A DNA stretch of 61,483 nt from Oscillospiraceae bacterium (GCA_902760845.1 CACWHX010000013.1:1-61483), one strand, 5' to 3'. Shown: positions 41,803-51,206, counted from the stretch's first letter. The notes: generated by a model from the letters alone, not told the origin. Numbers and translations are program-made.

Positions 41803-42858
41803 ATGTCTGCGCGGACGAAGCTGGCGGCGGCGGGGCTCCTGCTGCTTGCGGTGCGCCTGGCGGTCGGCGGCGAGAGCGGCGCGCTGCCGGACAGGCTGCT
41901 GCGCGGCTTCACGCCAGAGCAGATCGTGGAGACGGCGGTGCGCCTGGAGCTGGGCACGCTGCGCGCCGCGGGGGACAGCGCCGTGGAAACGGCGGAGGCG
42001 GCGACGCCCGCGCCGGTCGCGGAGCCGGCGTCCACGCCGGAGCCGGAGGGCACGCCGACGCCTGCGCCCGCGCCGGTCGGCGTGTCGGCGGAGGGCGTTC
42101 CGATCGTGCCGACCACGATCCAGGGCGGGCTGACCATGAAAAACGAGACGGAATTCAGCATGGACCTCCGGGCGCTTCTGCAGGAGGGACCTTCGATCCG
42201 GCTGGCCGCCGGACAGCCGCAGGTGCTCATCGTGCACACGCACGGCAGCGAGGCCTATACGCCGGAGGGCAGCGACCGCTACGATGCGTCGGACAGCTGC
42301 CGCACGGAGGACACCAATTATAACATCGTGCGCGTCGGCGACACGCTGACCGCCGCGCTGGAGCAGGCGGGGCTGAACGTGCTGCACGACCGCACGATTT
42401 ACGACTATCCGAGCTACACCGGCTCCTATGCCCGCTCCGGCGCGGCGGTGCTGGCCTATCTGGAGCAGTACCCGTCGATCCGCGTCGTCATCGACCTGCA
42501 CCGCGACGCGCTCTGCTCAGACGACGTGGTGTACAAGACGATGGCGGAGATTCCGGACGCCGCCTGCTCGCAGGTGATGCTGGTCGTCGGCACGAACGGC
42601 ACGGGGCTCGAGCATCCCAACTGGCAGGAGAATCTGAAGCTGGCCGTCTACCTGCAAAACGCGGTCAACGACGCGCATCCGACGCTGATGCGCCCCATCG
42701 CGCTGGTGAATGAACGGTACAACCAGCATCTGACGACAGGGTCGCTGATCGTTGAGGTCGGCAGCAGCGGAAACACGCTGCAGGAGGCGCTGAACGCCGC
42801 GCAGCTGTTTGGCGAGGCGGCGGGCAGGGCGCTGGCGCAGCTGGTCGCGGCGGAATAA
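41803..42858 (+). CDS. spoIIP: Stage II sporulation protein P
   Basis: This protein is 351 residues. It has an N-terminal membrane segment, a Thr/Pro/Ala-rich linker (about 60-95) and the SpoIIP amidase/endopeptidase domain with VLIVHTHGSEAYTP and VVIDLHRDA. It degrades septal peptidoglycan for engulfment in the mother cell. A weak sigma-E-like site (ATA, 16 nt, CATATC) lies near 41737-41770. It supports a spore-forming host. Confidence 0.92.
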   Translation: MSARTKLAAAGLLLLAVRLAVGGESGALPDRLLRGFTPEQIVETAVRLELGTLRAAGDSAVETAEAATPAPVAEPASTPEPEGTPTPAPAPVGVSAEGVPIVPTTIQGGLTMKNETEFSMDLRALLQEGPSIRLAAGQPQVLIVHTHGSEAYTPEGSDRYDASDSCRTEDTNYNIVRVGDTLTAALEQAGLNVLHDRTIYDYPSYTGSYARSGAAVLAYLEQYPSIRVVIDLHRDALCSDDVVYKTMAEIPDAACSQVMLVVGTNGTGLEHPNWQENLKLAVYLQNAVNDAHPTLMRPIALVNERYNQHLTTGSLIVEVGSSGNTLQEALNAAQLFGEAAGRALAQLVAAE

Positions 42859-42902
42859 ATCCGCGGCGTTTGGGCGATACTTCCGGCAAAGGAGGGTTTT
42901 CC

Positions 42903-43331
42903 ATGAAGGTAAGGGAACTCATGTCCGGAAACGCCGTCGCCGTGGAGGAGCAGGAGCCGGTCGCGGCCGCGGCGCGGCTGATGCGCGCGCGGAACATCGG
43001 CTCGATCCCCGTGTGCGACGCCAATGGGCGGCTCACCGGTATGCTCACCGATCGGGACATTGTGGTGCGCTGCGTCGCCGCCGGCGCGGACCCCGGCGCG
43101 GTGCGCGTGGGGGAAATCATGTCGCCCGGCGCGGTCACGGCCGCACCGGAGGACGCGGTGGACGAAGCGCTCGCCCGCATGACGCGCGAGCAGGTGCGCC
43201 GGCTTCCGGTCGTGGAGGCGGGGCGGCTCGTCGGGATGCTTTCCATTGCGGACGTGGCGCGCAGCCAGCGCTGGGATATGGAGGCGGCCCGCGCGCTGTG
43301 CGGCATCACGGCCAATGTGTGCAGAAAATGA
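42903..43331 (+). CDS. Tandem CBS-domain protein
   Basis: This 142-residue protein is made of two CBS domains only (MKVRELMSGNAVAVEEQEPV... and VGEIMSPGAVTAAPEDAVD...). Each has the IGSIPVCDANGRLTGMLTDRDI-type pattern. Such proteins bind adenine nucleotides and act as sensors; the partner is unknown. ATG at 42903 follows AAAGGAGGG. Confidence 0.92.
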   Translation: MKVRELMSGNAVAVEEQEPVAAAARLMRARNIGSIPVCDANGRLTGMLTDRDIVVRCVAAGADPGAVRVGEIMSPGAVTAAPEDAVDEALARMTREQVRRLPVVEAGRLVGMLSIADVARSQRWDMEAARALCGITANVCRK

Positions 43332-43332
43332 C

Positions 43333-43359
43333 CGGGAGGGGATTTGTGATCCCCTCCCG
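43333..43359. terminator. Terminator hairpin, left copy flanking repeat element 3
   Basis: CGGGAGGGGAT, loop TTGTG, ATCCCCTCCCG, directly after the CBS gene. Repeated in direct orientation at 43566-43594. Confidence 0.7.
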
Positions 43360-43363
43360 ATCC

Positions 43364-43560
43364 GCCTGTCAAAAAAGCCCTCGGCAGAGTTCGCGGCGCG
43401 CACGCCGCGAATCAAGTCCAGTCATTTTTTCCGGCGACATGTGCGGCGGAAAAAATTCCGCTCGCGAAATGGATTGCCCTCCTATTGTGAATCGCATTCA
43501 CAAACGAGGGCAAGGAATGGAGCGCAAACCTCTTCTGTCGAAAAACTTGTTTTTCGACAG
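43364..43560 (+). repeat. Structured GCCTGTC element, full divergent copy 3
   Basis: It has the same layout as copies at 8696 and 57036, but with paired substitutions. Hairpin TTCGCGGCG/CGCCGCGAA replaces TTCGCGCC/GGCGCGAA, TTGTGAAT-CGC-ATTCACAA (43485-43503) replaces CGCGAAT-CGC-ATTCGCG, and TTTTTTCCG/CGGAAAAAA replaces TTTTTGCC/GGCAAAAA. Terminal GCCTGTCAAAAAA and TTTTTCGACAG are kept. Confidence 0.85.
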
Positions 43561-43565
43561 AATCA

Positions 43566-43594
43566 CCGGGAGGGGATTTGTGATCCCCTCCCGG
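43566..43594. terminator. Terminator hairpin, right copy flanking repeat element 3
   Basis: CCGGGAGGGGAT, loop TTGTG, ATCCCCTCCCGG. Same loop and orientation as the left copy; one more base pair. Confidence 0.7.
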
Positions 43595-43601
43595 ATTCTT
43601 T

Positions 43602-44525
43602 TTATGCGTATTCCATCAGCTCCGGGTCTTCCCAGTCGTCCTCCCAATCGGGCTGCGTGCCGCTGTATCGCCGCTGCACATCGGGGAGAATCCCCGCGTC
43701 ATATACGTTCAACATTAGCTGCGCGCATTCGGCGCGGGTCATCGTGTCCTGGGGGCGGAAGGTGCCGGACGCATCGCCCTTCATCAGGCCGGACATATAG
43801 TTTGCCATGACCGGCCACTGCGCGTAGGCGGAGACGGCCGCGCCGTCGGAATAGATCTGCGCCAGATAGCCGGGCAGCGCGTCGATGGTGGCCTGCTCCG
43901 GTTCGCCCACGCCGACCAGACGCGCCAGAAGCGCGGCCATCTGCTCCCGCGTGACCGGCGCGTCCGGCGCGAACGCCGTCGCTGTCACGCCCTTTACAAC
44001 GCCCGCGCTGTAGGCCCAGTCCACGGCCGCCGTATACCACTGGCCCCGCGGCACGTCGGTGAACGGCGCGGCCGCCGGGACCTCCGGCGGGCTGACGAGG
44101 CGATACAGCACCGTGACGGCCATGGCGCGCGTCATCAGCAGGCTCGGATCGAACCGGTTGGCGCCCGTGCCGTTCATCGCGCCGGAGGCCTGCACAAAAT
44201 CGACCGCCGGGGTGTACCAGATGTCCTTTGGCACGTCGGCGAAGCGGTTGGGCACGAACTTCAGCCCGTCAAGCGCGGCCATATAGTCCCGGTATGCGGC
44301 GAGCGCCTGCTCGGTGCCCGGCGCCGCCGTTTGCCTTGCCTGATATGCGGCCTTCAGAACGGCGGCGGTTTCCGCGGTGTAGCACGCCTCGTCGAGCAGG
44401 CTGCGGCTTTGCAGGTCGCTGCTGCGAATTTCCTCCCAGCTGACGTCCGCCGCGAATGCGGAGCAGGCCAGCGCAAACACCAGGACCAGCGCCGACAGCA
44501 GCGCCAGCGGTCGTTTGAATCTCAT
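43602..44525 (-). CDS. Secreted S-layer-homology (SLH) protein
   Basis: This 307-residue protein has a signal peptide (MRFKRPLALLSALVLVFALACSAFAAD), a short helical region, then three SLH-type repeats (FADVPKDIWYTPAVDF, FTDVPRGQWYTAAVDW, and the region ending FRPQDTMTRAECAQLMLNVYD), and an acidic tail. It binds secondary cell-wall polymer at the surface. The SLH part closely resembles that of the 5'-nucleotidase at 48623. ATG at 44525 follows GGAGG. Confidence 0.9.
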   Translation of the reverse strand: MRFKRPLALLSALVLVFALACSAFAADVSWEEIRSSDLQSRSLLDEACYTAETAAVLKAAYQARQTAAPGTEQALAAYRDYMAALDGLKFVPNRFADVPKDIWYTPAVDFVQASGAMNGTGANRFDPSLLMTRAMAVTVLYRLVSPPEVPAAAPFTDVPRGQWYTAAVDWAYSAGVVKGVTATAFAPDAPVTREQMAALLARLVGVGEPEQATIDALPGYLAQIYSDGAAVSAYAQWPVMANYMSGLMKGDASGTFRPQDTMTRAECAQLMLNVYDAGILPDVQRRYSGTQPDWEDDWEDPELMEYA

Positions 44526-44687
44526 CGGATATTCCTCCATTGTATGATTTTGGAGCGAAGACTCCTGTTCGCTATCATATCATAAATGCGAGGAAAAGAA
44601 CATGGGAAAATGTGGACGGGAGAACGCAGCCTTCACGGACCCTATGAAGACCACGGCAAATCGCCCGGACACCCGGTCAGGCGGCTT

Positions 44688-45689
44688 TTATTTTCTCAGG
44701 ACGGTGATCTCGTGCGTGCCGGTGGACAGCAGGCGCGTGCGGGTTTCCACGTGCGCAAAGCCGCCGGCCTTCGCGGTCTCCGCCACCTGGCCCTTGAGAA
44801 CGCCCATGGGCATCCCCTGCAGGTTGTAGGTGAGATAGCCCAGCACCATGTCCCACGGCCCGGAGCGGTCCGGCTCAATGCCCTCATTCAGGCAGAGGAC
44901 CACGCCGCCGGGGTTCAGCGCGCTGTGGAGCTTTTCAAAAAAGGCGGGCCCGCCCATGATGGCGAACAGCATGATGGAAGAGCAGAGAATCAGATCGTAG
45001 CCTGCGCCAATGTCATCCCGGAGAAAATCACCCGCCACCACGGTGATGCGGTCCTGCATCGCCTGCATGGACACGGTCTCCTCCATCAGGGCCTGCATCG
45101 GCGGCTGGTCGAACAGCACGCCGCTGCGCGCCGCCGCGTCGTTCACCACGGCGATTCCCAGCAGTCCCGCGCCGCAGCCAAGGTCAAGGATGCGCCGGAT
45201 CTCCCCGTTTTCCGGCAGGGAGCGCACAAGGCTCACCAGCTCCTGCTGCCGGATGCCGGACTGCGCCTCGCGCATCATCGCGCCATATGCGGCAAAATCC
45301 AGAGACTGCTCCGCCTGCTGCGTGGGCTGCGGACCGTTTTTGACCTGCTCCGCCAGCCCCTCCAGCGCCATTCCCTGGTTGGCGCCAAAGAACAGCAGGA
45401 CGCCGCCCATGTATCCCGGCTTGCCTTTGACCAGATATTCGGAGGTCTCGGACGTGTTGCGAAACAGATCGTCCTTCTTTGCCGCAAACCCAATGCTGTG
45501 AAGCCCCTGCAGGAGATAGCGCGTATTCGCTTCATTCCAGCCCATGCGCCGCGCAAGGTCCGCGGCGGAGACGGGCTGCTCCAGCTGTGAGAAAACATCC
45601 AGCTCGATCGCGCCCTCCAGCAGCCGCTTGTATGCCGGAAGATAGGGCAGCGCGGTCAGCTGTTCGTAGATACTCGTGTTGTGAAACAT
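44688..45689 (-). CDS. AdoMet-dependent O-methyltransferase with winged-helix domain
   Basis: This 333-residue protein has an N-terminal dimerisation winged-helix (LPAYKRLLEGAIELDVFSQL ... AADLARRMGWNEANTRYLL) and a C-terminal Rossmann AdoMet domain (ILDLGCGAGLLGIAV, VVAGDF). It resembles plant-type/polyketide O-methyltransferases. It is divergent from an AraC regulator and near two further accessory genes. The substrate is unknown. Confidence 0.85.
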   Translation of the reverse strand: MFHNTSIYEQLTALPYLPAYKRLLEGAIELDVFSQLEQPVSAADLARRMGWNEANTRYLLQGLHSIGFAAKKDDLFRNTSETSEYLVKGKPGYMGGVLLFFGANQGMALEGLAEQVKNGPQPTQQAEQSLDFAAYGAMMREAQSGIRQQELVSLVRSLPENGEIRRILDLGCGAGLLGIAVVNDAAARSGVLFDQPPMQALMEETVSMQAMQDRITVVAGDFLRDDIGAGYDLILCSSIMLFAIMGGPAFFEKLHSALNPGGVVLCLNEGIEPDRSGPWDMVLGYLTYNLQGMPMGVLKGQVAETAKAGGFAHVETRTRLLSTGTHEITVLRK

Positions 45690-45737
45690 GATGATCCTCC
45701 TTTTTCACTCCGGTTCTTGTAATCGGAGTTTGTTTAT

Positions 45738-45766
45738 GTTATACTTGGTTAGCTCACCCTAACTAA
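45738..45766 (-). promoter_or_regulatory. Methyltransferase promoter with inverted repeat
   Basis: On the minus strand TTAGTT (45761-45766), 17-nt spacer, TATAAC (45738-45743). GTTAG-CTCACC-CTAAC (45748-45763) forms an inverted repeat inside the spacer, a likely operator in the gap shared with the AraC regulator. Confidence 0.5.
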
Positions 45767-45855
45767 CGATCTTATTTTAAGAGGTGCCCTGCTGCCGGTC
45801 AACGGGGCATCTACAGAATTAGCGAATAGAAAAAAACAATTAGCGGAGAGAAAAA

Positions 45856-46863
45856 ATGCGCGGAGTGAACGGACAGCTTGATAAAATGTACGGCGATATC
45901 TTCGAAAGCCGCGGCGTGGTCCCCTGCGGACGGATACCGGGGCTCAATTCCGCGGGAGATTGCTTCCGGATGCTGCCGGAGAGAGGCGAGGGCTATGCCT
46001 GGGTCTATCGTGTCAACCCCTATGTGACGATCACGATCATGAACCAGGTGCATTATGCAGATACGCTCTGCACGTTTCATCAGCCGGACTATATCTGCAT
46101 CGGGTATTTCTACTCTGTCTCGGGCGAGATTTTGACGCCCTATCGCCGTCTGATCCCCGGCACGATCCAGTCTTATATCGGGCGGGAAAGTGAATACCGC
46201 ATGATCCTGCATAAGCGCGTTCCCGTGGAGAGCGTGAGCGTGACCATGCTGCCGGAGTACTACCAGACATATCTGCAAGAAAAATATGGGAGCGCCTATG
46301 AGGATCCCACGGATGCGATTACGCTTGCCGACGGCCGTCACGATCTTCCCGAGCTTGTCAGCGTTTTCAACCAGATCAAAGGGTATCTGGGATACGGCAT
46401 GTCTGCCAGACTGTTTTATGAAGGCAAGGTAGAGGAAATGCTCTCCCTGGTGCTGGAGCACGCCAAACGGGCCGACGCCGGGAAAGCCCCCGCCGCAAGG
46501 GCTCTGTCCAGGGAGGATGTGGAAGTGCTGATCTCCGTGGCGGCGTACATTGATGACCATTATCAGGAAGCCATCCGGACGGAGTTTCTGGCGCGGACGG
46601 CCTGCATGAGCCAGGCAAAGCTGAAGTATGCGTTCAAGAGCGTCTATCACACGACGATACAGCACTATATCGTCGCAAAGCGCATGACGCAGGCGGAGCG
46701 GTTGTTGCGGGACACGGAATTGCCGGTAGCCCAAATCGCGGCGCTTACGGGCTATCAGCGCCTGAGCAGCCTGTCGGAAATGTTCCGGCGGCATACGGGA
46801 CTGACGCCGATGGAATATCGAAATCTGCACAAACGCAAAGGGCCGCCAGAGGGAACAACATGA
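45856..46863 (+). CDS. AraC-family transcriptional regulator
   Basis: This 335-residue protein has an N-terminal effector region (about 1-220) and a C-terminal AraC double helix-turn-helix (IDDHYQEAIRTEFLARTACMSQAKLKYAF ... IAALTGYQRLSSLSEMFRRHTGLTPMEYR). It is divergent from the methyltransferase gene and precedes the SRPBCC gene, so it probably controls this small group. Codon use here is somewhat richer in A/T than in the flanking genes. Confidence 0.9.
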   Translation: MRGVNGQLDKMYGDIFESRGVVPCGRIPGLNSAGDCFRMLPERGEGYAWVYRVNPYVTITIMNQVHYADTLCTFHQPDYICIGYFYSVSGEILTPYRRLIPGTIQSYIGRESEYRMILHKRVPVESVSVTMLPEYYQTYLQEKYGSAYEDPTDAITLADGRHDLPELVSVFNQIKGYLGYGMSARLFYEGKVEEMLSLVLEHAKRADAGKAPAARALSREDVEVLISVAAYIDDHYQEAIRTEFLARTACMSQAKLKYAFKSVYHTTIQHYIVAKRMTQAERLLRDTELPVAQIAALTGYQRLSSLSEMFRRHTGLTPMEYRNLHKRKGPPEGTT

Positions 46864-46985
46864 CGCCCCCGCGCAGAGAACTCCATGCGATGAAAACGCG
46901 GGCCAAACGCACAGAAAAAACCGCGCGGACCGGAAACCAGATAAAGAGAAAAACAGAAAGACAGAAGAAGAAAGGGGTTTGAGAC

Positions 46986-47528
46986 ATGGTAACGTTAACG
47001 GAAAAGATTGATATCACGGCGCCGTTTGACAGACTCTGCCGGTGGGTGGACAATTTCGAAGAGGAATTTGTCAGATGGAGCCCACTGCATCTGGAGTGTC
47101 AGCTGCTGGACGGCGGCGTCCAGGCCGGAGACCGGGTCCGGTTTCACGAGATCGTGATGGGGCTGGACTATGATGTTACGGGAACGATCCTGGACAGCCA
47201 GCGGGACGAAGACCACTTCCGCTTCGTGTTTGAAAGCGACAAGAAGACTGCCGTCATCACATTCGAGGGTGAACGCACAGAAACGGGCTGCCGCTTCTCT
47301 CATACGGAAAGCTTCGGCATGCAGACGCCGATCATCGGACCCATTGTGAATTTCCTGATCTTCAAGGTGTTCTACAAAAAGAAGGCCAACTGGGAGCTGA
47401 TCCGGGACGATATGATCCTGGACAACAGATATCTGGCGGATATTCTCGAATTTGAAAAATATCCGCAACGCATTCCCGTCGGGCAGGTAAAGGATTATGC
47501 GCCGAGAGATCTCATGAAAGAGACATAG
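46986..47528 (+). CDS. SRPBCC-superfamily ligand-binding protein
   Basis: This 180-residue protein starts MVTLTEKIDITAPFDRLCRWVDNFEEEFVRWSP and has the beta-grip/helix pattern of START-like SRPBCC proteins that bind small hydrophobic molecules. AAAGGGG lies about 9 nt upstream. It sits 122 nt after the AraC gene and 101 nt before a second methyltransferase. Its ligand is unknown. Confidence 0.72.
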   Translation: MVTLTEKIDITAPFDRLCRWVDNFEEEFVRWSPLHLECQLLDGGVQAGDRVRFHEIVMGLDYDVTGTILDSQRDEDHFRFVFESDKKTAVITFEGERTETGCRFSHTESFGMQTPIIGPIVNFLIFKVFYKKKANWELIRDDMILDNRYLADILEFEKYPQRIPVGQVKDYAPRDLMKET

Positions 47529-47629
47529 GAAAGCAGCGGGCTCGCTGCGCATTCGGCGCGCGGCGGGGCTTTGCGGGATTGACCTGCGCGTTTCTGAACG
47601 CGCAAATCTGCGATTGGGAGTAGAAAAAG

Positions 47630-48451
47630 ATGAAGTATCACATCGAAAAAAATACGGTGCAGGAGACGCTGGTGATTCCTCTTTACGCCAGAAAGCTGGC
47701 CATGGAGAACTATCCGGGACTGTTTCATGACGAGGAATGCCGGAGCCTGTGCGAGCGCATCGAGTACGTCTATGACGGCAAAACGGGGCTCCGGGAAAGG
47801 ATCGGCGCGCTCATGGGTGCGACGAGGCAATATAACATGGTCTGCTGCTGCAGGCGCTATCTGGAGGCGCATCCCTGCGCGAGCGTGGTCAATCTCGGCT
47901 GCGGGCTGGATACGACGTTTTACCAGGCGGATAACGGCACGGCCAGGAGCTACTGCATCGACCTGCCGGACGTGATCGACATCCGCAGGGCGCTTTTGCC
48001 GCCCAGGGAAAGAGAGACCTGCATCGCCTGCGATCTGAACGACACGAGATGGTTTGACGAAATCGACTTTGATCCGGAGCGGGGCGCCGTGTTTTTCGCC
48101 TCGGGCGTGTTCTATTATTTTCTGAAGAAGGACGTGGAGGCCCTTGTCGCGGCGATGGCGGACCGGTTCCCGGGCGGTCTGCTGGCCTTTGACTCCACCT
48201 CGGAGCGCGGCATACGCGGGATGCAGAAAACCTGGCTCAACCAGGCTGACATTCAGGTGGGGACCTATTTCTTCTTATCCGACGCGGAGGCGGAGGTCGC
48301 CGCGTGGAGCGACCGGATCCGCAAGGTGACCAGGAAGCGATACATGACGGCGTACCGCCCGTTGCAAAAGCAGTATGGGCTGCTTCCGAATCTGGTCTTT
48401 CGTGTGTTTGACGGGACCAACTCGGGTCAGTTTGTAGAAGTGGAGTTTTGA
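47630..48451 (+). CDS. Leucine carboxyl methyltransferase-like AdoMet enzyme
   Basis: This 273-residue protein has the LCM/TcmP pattern: TVQETLVIPLYARKLAMENYP at the start, the AdoMet loop VVNLGCGLDTTFY, and YCIDLPDVIDIRR. Bacterial members methylate carboxyl or hydroxyl groups of small molecules. It is the last of the methyltransferase-AraC-SRPBCC group. The preceding sequence has a weak ribosome site. Confidence 0.82.
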   Translation: MKYHIEKNTVQETLVIPLYARKLAMENYPGLFHDEECRSLCERIEYVYDGKTGLRERIGALMGATRQYNMVCCCRRYLEAHPCASVVNLGCGLDTTFYQADNGTARSYCIDLPDVIDIRRALLPPRERETCIACDLNDTRWFDEIDFDPERGAVFFASGVFYYFLKKDVEALVAAMADRFPGGLLAFDSTSERGIRGMQKTWLNQADIQVGTYFFLSDAEAEVAAWSDRIRKVTRKRYMTAYRPLQKQYGLLPNLVFRVFDGTNSGQFVEVEF

Positions 48452-48457
48452 TGGAAC

Positions 48458-48537
48458 GTTCTTGCCGCGGCAAGAACACCATTTGGCAACGCACAGCCGC
48501 CGACATGCTGAGGACGGACAGCCGAAGCTGTCCGTCC
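48458..48537. terminator. Two hairpins after the LCM-like gene
   Basis: A 20-nt perfect palindrome GTTCTTGCCGCGGCAAGAAC (48458-48477) and GGACGGACAGC/GCTGTCCGTCC with a CGAA tetraloop (48512-48537). Confidence 0.5.
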
Positions 48538-48622
48538 CAACTGTTTGCGCCGGTTCACGCTGGATTCTTTTGATTGGAAGCAGCGGGATGCCGGCATGTT
48601 TTTAGAAACGCTGCGGGTACCG

Positions 48623-51034
48623 TCAGGCCGCGAGGGAGAGCGCAAAGGCCGCAGCCTGGGCGGACGCCGCCGTAATGCCCAGCGCGCCCTCGATTGCGAT
48701 GTCATAGATGTTCATCAGGACCTGGGCGCACTCGGCGCGGGTCATTTCGTCAGACGGACGGAAGGTGCCGCCCGCGTCGCCCTTCATCAGACCGGCCTCG
48801 TTGCAGACGAGGACGGAGAACAGGGCGTAGTCGCTGATCTTGGCGCTGTCGGAATAGAGCTTGGCAAGCTCTGTGCGCGTCGCCGCCTTTTCCGCGTCCG
48901 TCAGGGTGACGTCCACGTCAAAGTAGCGCACCAGCATCGCCGCCATCTGCTCGCGGGTGATCGGATCGTCCGGGACGAACGTGGTGTTGGTTTTGCCGTT
49001 GGTCACGCCCGCGTTGTAGGCCCAGATCACGGCGTCGGTGTACCACGTGCCGGCCTTCACGTCCGTGAACGGCGTCGTCAGACCGGTCACATCCGGCTCG
49101 CCCGCGACGCGGTACAGAACCGTTGCGACCATGGCGCGGGTCATCGACGTATTCGGCGCGAACATGTTGTTGCCCACGCCGTTCATCAGACCGGCCGTTT
49201 CGGCGAAGTTCACGGCGGGAGTATACCAAACGTCATCCGGAACGTCGGTGAAGCTGTTCGGCACGAACTCCAGCGCGAGCGCCGCGTCCTGCAGCTTCTC
49301 AAACGCGGCCTTCTGCTCGTCAGGCGTCGCGGCAGCGTCAAACGCCGCCAGCGCATCCTGCAGCGCGGCGTAGGTCTCCTTGGTGTAGCTGTCCTCGTCG
49401 AGCAGCAGGTTTTCCAGATTGCGTCTGGCGATTTCCTCGGTGTTGCCGATGAACATGCGGCCCTGCGGCTCGGCGTATTTCTCGCCGATCACGCCGCCCA
49501 GCTCGTCCGTTATGTAGCTCATGAGCGCCTCGTCCATGGGAATCGCCGTGTCAAACTGGCTGGACGCGGCCTTGAACGCATAGTAGGTGTCGCCGCCGGC
49601 GGCGCAGAAGTTGTTCGTCACGACGGCATAGGTCGCGGTCTCGTCGAACGGGAGGCCGTTCACGCTTTCGATCGTGACGCGCGTGATGCTGTTCGGCCCA
49701 TAATAGGTGGACGCCGGGTACTGCTCGCCCTTGTCATAGTCGTTGTCCGTGTTGATCGTGACATCCATGCCGGCGATCTGCGGGAAACCGCCGATGGCGG
49801 TCGGCGTGCAGAAGGTGGACGCCTCGAGCGCCTCCAGCAGCTCCGCGCCCGTCACGTAGACGACCGCGACGGTGTTGCCGAAGGGCAGCACGGTGTTGAC
49901 GTCCTTCATCGTTACGTCGCCCTTGTTGATCGCCGCGCGGATGCCGCCGCCGTTCGTGATCGCGACGACGTTTTCATCCGGGACGTCGATGCTGCCGGCG
50001 TTCAGCACGCTCCAGCGCAGGGCGTCGGTAATCAGGTTGCCCATGTTGGTCTCCATCGTGCGGTTGCCGGGGTTCGCCGTGCCGCAGAGATCGACCTCAC
50101 TCTTTGCAAAGACCGCGCCGTACTGCTGGTCTACGGCGGCCATGATGTCCTGCGCTTTGGCAAGAACGGTCGCGTCGTCGGCGATATCAGCGGCGGCGAC
50201 GAGCGTGTGGCTTTCGATCTGCTTGGTCGTGCCGTCGATCACGACGACGCCGATGTTGGCAAACTTCGTGCCGGTGGACTGGATGGGCTCGCCGTTATCG
50301 CCCTCCGTCATCACGGTGTGAGAGTGTCCGTCAAGCATGATGTCGATGCCGGTCGTGTTGTTGTAAACATCGACGGAGCGGTTCGGCTCGCTCTCCGGAT
50401 CGACGCCGAGGTGGGACAGGCAGACGATAACGTCCGCGCCATCGGCCTTGAGCGTGTCGATGTGGCCCTGCGCGTTCTCATAGAGCGCGTCGCCCTGGAC
50501 GAAGCTGATGCCCTGGATCAGGCCGGGGTTGACCTTGGTATAGGTCTCGGGCGTTTCCATGCCGAAGAGGCCGATCTTCACGCCGCCCTTCTCGACGATG
50601 GCGGTCGCGTCAAAGATGCCCGCCCCGTCCTTGAATACGTCGCCGCAGAGAACGGTGAAGGACGCGCCTGCCATGATGGACTTCAGGTTGTCATAGCCAA
50701 AGTCAAACTCATGGTTGCCGAGCGTGGCATAGTCATAGCCCGCGGCATTCATCATCTCAACGGCCGTGGCGCCCTTGGAAACGCTGACATACGGCGTGCC
50801 CTGGATATAGTCGCCGCAGTCCACGACGAGGACCTCGGCGCCCTTGGACTCATAGTCCGCCCTGAGCGCGGCCATCTTGGCATAGCCCTCCAGCGCCCCG
50901 TGCACGTCATTGGAGTGCAGGATCACGATCTTGCCATCCATGGGGTCTCCGGCCGCCGCGAAGGCGGTGCAGGCCAGGCTGAAGATCATGCACAGTACAA
51001 GCAGCAGCGAGAGCAGCTTTTTCGATTGCTTCAT
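48623..51034 (-). CDS. Secreted 5'-nucleotidase/UDP-sugar hydrolase with SLH anchor
   Basis: This protein is 803 residues with a signal peptide (MKQSKKLLSLLLVLCMIFSLACTAFAA). The metallophosphatase domain has ILHSNDVHG, VDCGDYIQGTP, LGNHEFDFG and DGHSHTV. The 5'-nucleotidase C-terminal domain follows (about 310-500), then a helical spacer and three SLH repeats (about 580-790). It hydrolyses nucleotides outside the cell while bound to the wall. ATG at 51034 follows GAGGAGG. Confidence 0.93.
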   Translation of the reverse strand: MKQSKKLLSLLLVLCMIFSLACTAFAAAGDPMDGKIVILHSNDVHGALEGYAKMAALRADYESKGAEVLVVDCGDYIQGTPYVSVSKGATAVEMMNAAGYDYATLGNHEFDFGYDNLKSIMAGASFTVLCGDVFKDGAGIFDATAIVEKGGVKIGLFGMETPETYTKVNPGLIQGISFVQGDALYENAQGHIDTLKADGADVIVCLSHLGVDPESEPNRSVDVYNNTTGIDIMLDGHSHTVMTEGDNGEPIQSTGTKFANIGVVVIDGTTKQIESHTLVAAADIADDATVLAKAQDIMAAVDQQYGAVFAKSEVDLCGTANPGNRTMETNMGNLITDALRWSVLNAGSIDVPDENVVAITNGGGIRAAINKGDVTMKDVNTVLPFGNTVAVVYVTGAELLEALEASTFCTPTAIGGFPQIAGMDVTINTDNDYDKGEQYPASTYYGPNSITRVTIESVNGLPFDETATYAVVTNNFCAAGGDTYYAFKAASSQFDTAIPMDEALMSYITDELGGVIGEKYAEPQGRMFIGNTEEIARRNLENLLLDEDSYTKETYAALQDALAAFDAAATPDEQKAAFEKLQDAALALEFVPNSFTDVPDDVWYTPAVNFAETAGLMNGVGNNMFAPNTSMTRAMVATVLYRVAGEPDVTGLTTPFTDVKAGTWYTDAVIWAYNAGVTNGKTNTTFVPDDPITREQMAAMLVRYFDVDVTLTDAEKAATRTELAKLYSDSAKISDYALFSVLVCNEAGLMKGDAGGTFRPSDEMTRAECAQVLMNIYDIAIEGALGITAASAQAAAFALSLAA

Positions 51035-51177
51035 TGTGTTCCTCCTCATTTGTATTTCGGAAGCAAGAAGCCTCCGGTCACCATTATAACACGAGAATGT
51101 TGAAAAAGAAGATAGTATGACAGAAAAAATTTACCTTCATTTTTGTGAATTTACACCAATACCGCGCGGGCGGCTGC

Positions 51178-51206
51178 TTGCAAACCCGGGGGCGGTCTGG
51201 TATACT
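51178..51206 (+). promoter_or_regulatory. Sigma-A promoter of thyA-folA
   Basis: TTGCAA (51178-51183), a 17-nt spacer and TATACT (51201-51206), 32 nt before the ATG. Confidence 0.7.

Noticed and set aside
41370..42239. Minus-strand frame overlapping the hydrogenase end and spoIIP start
   Set aside because: It is antisense to two recognised genes and spans a terminator.
48545..51103. 852-codon plus-strand open frame opposite the 5'-nucleotidase
   Set aside because: No ribosome site and composition typical of an antisense shadow; the minus-strand protein has full domains.
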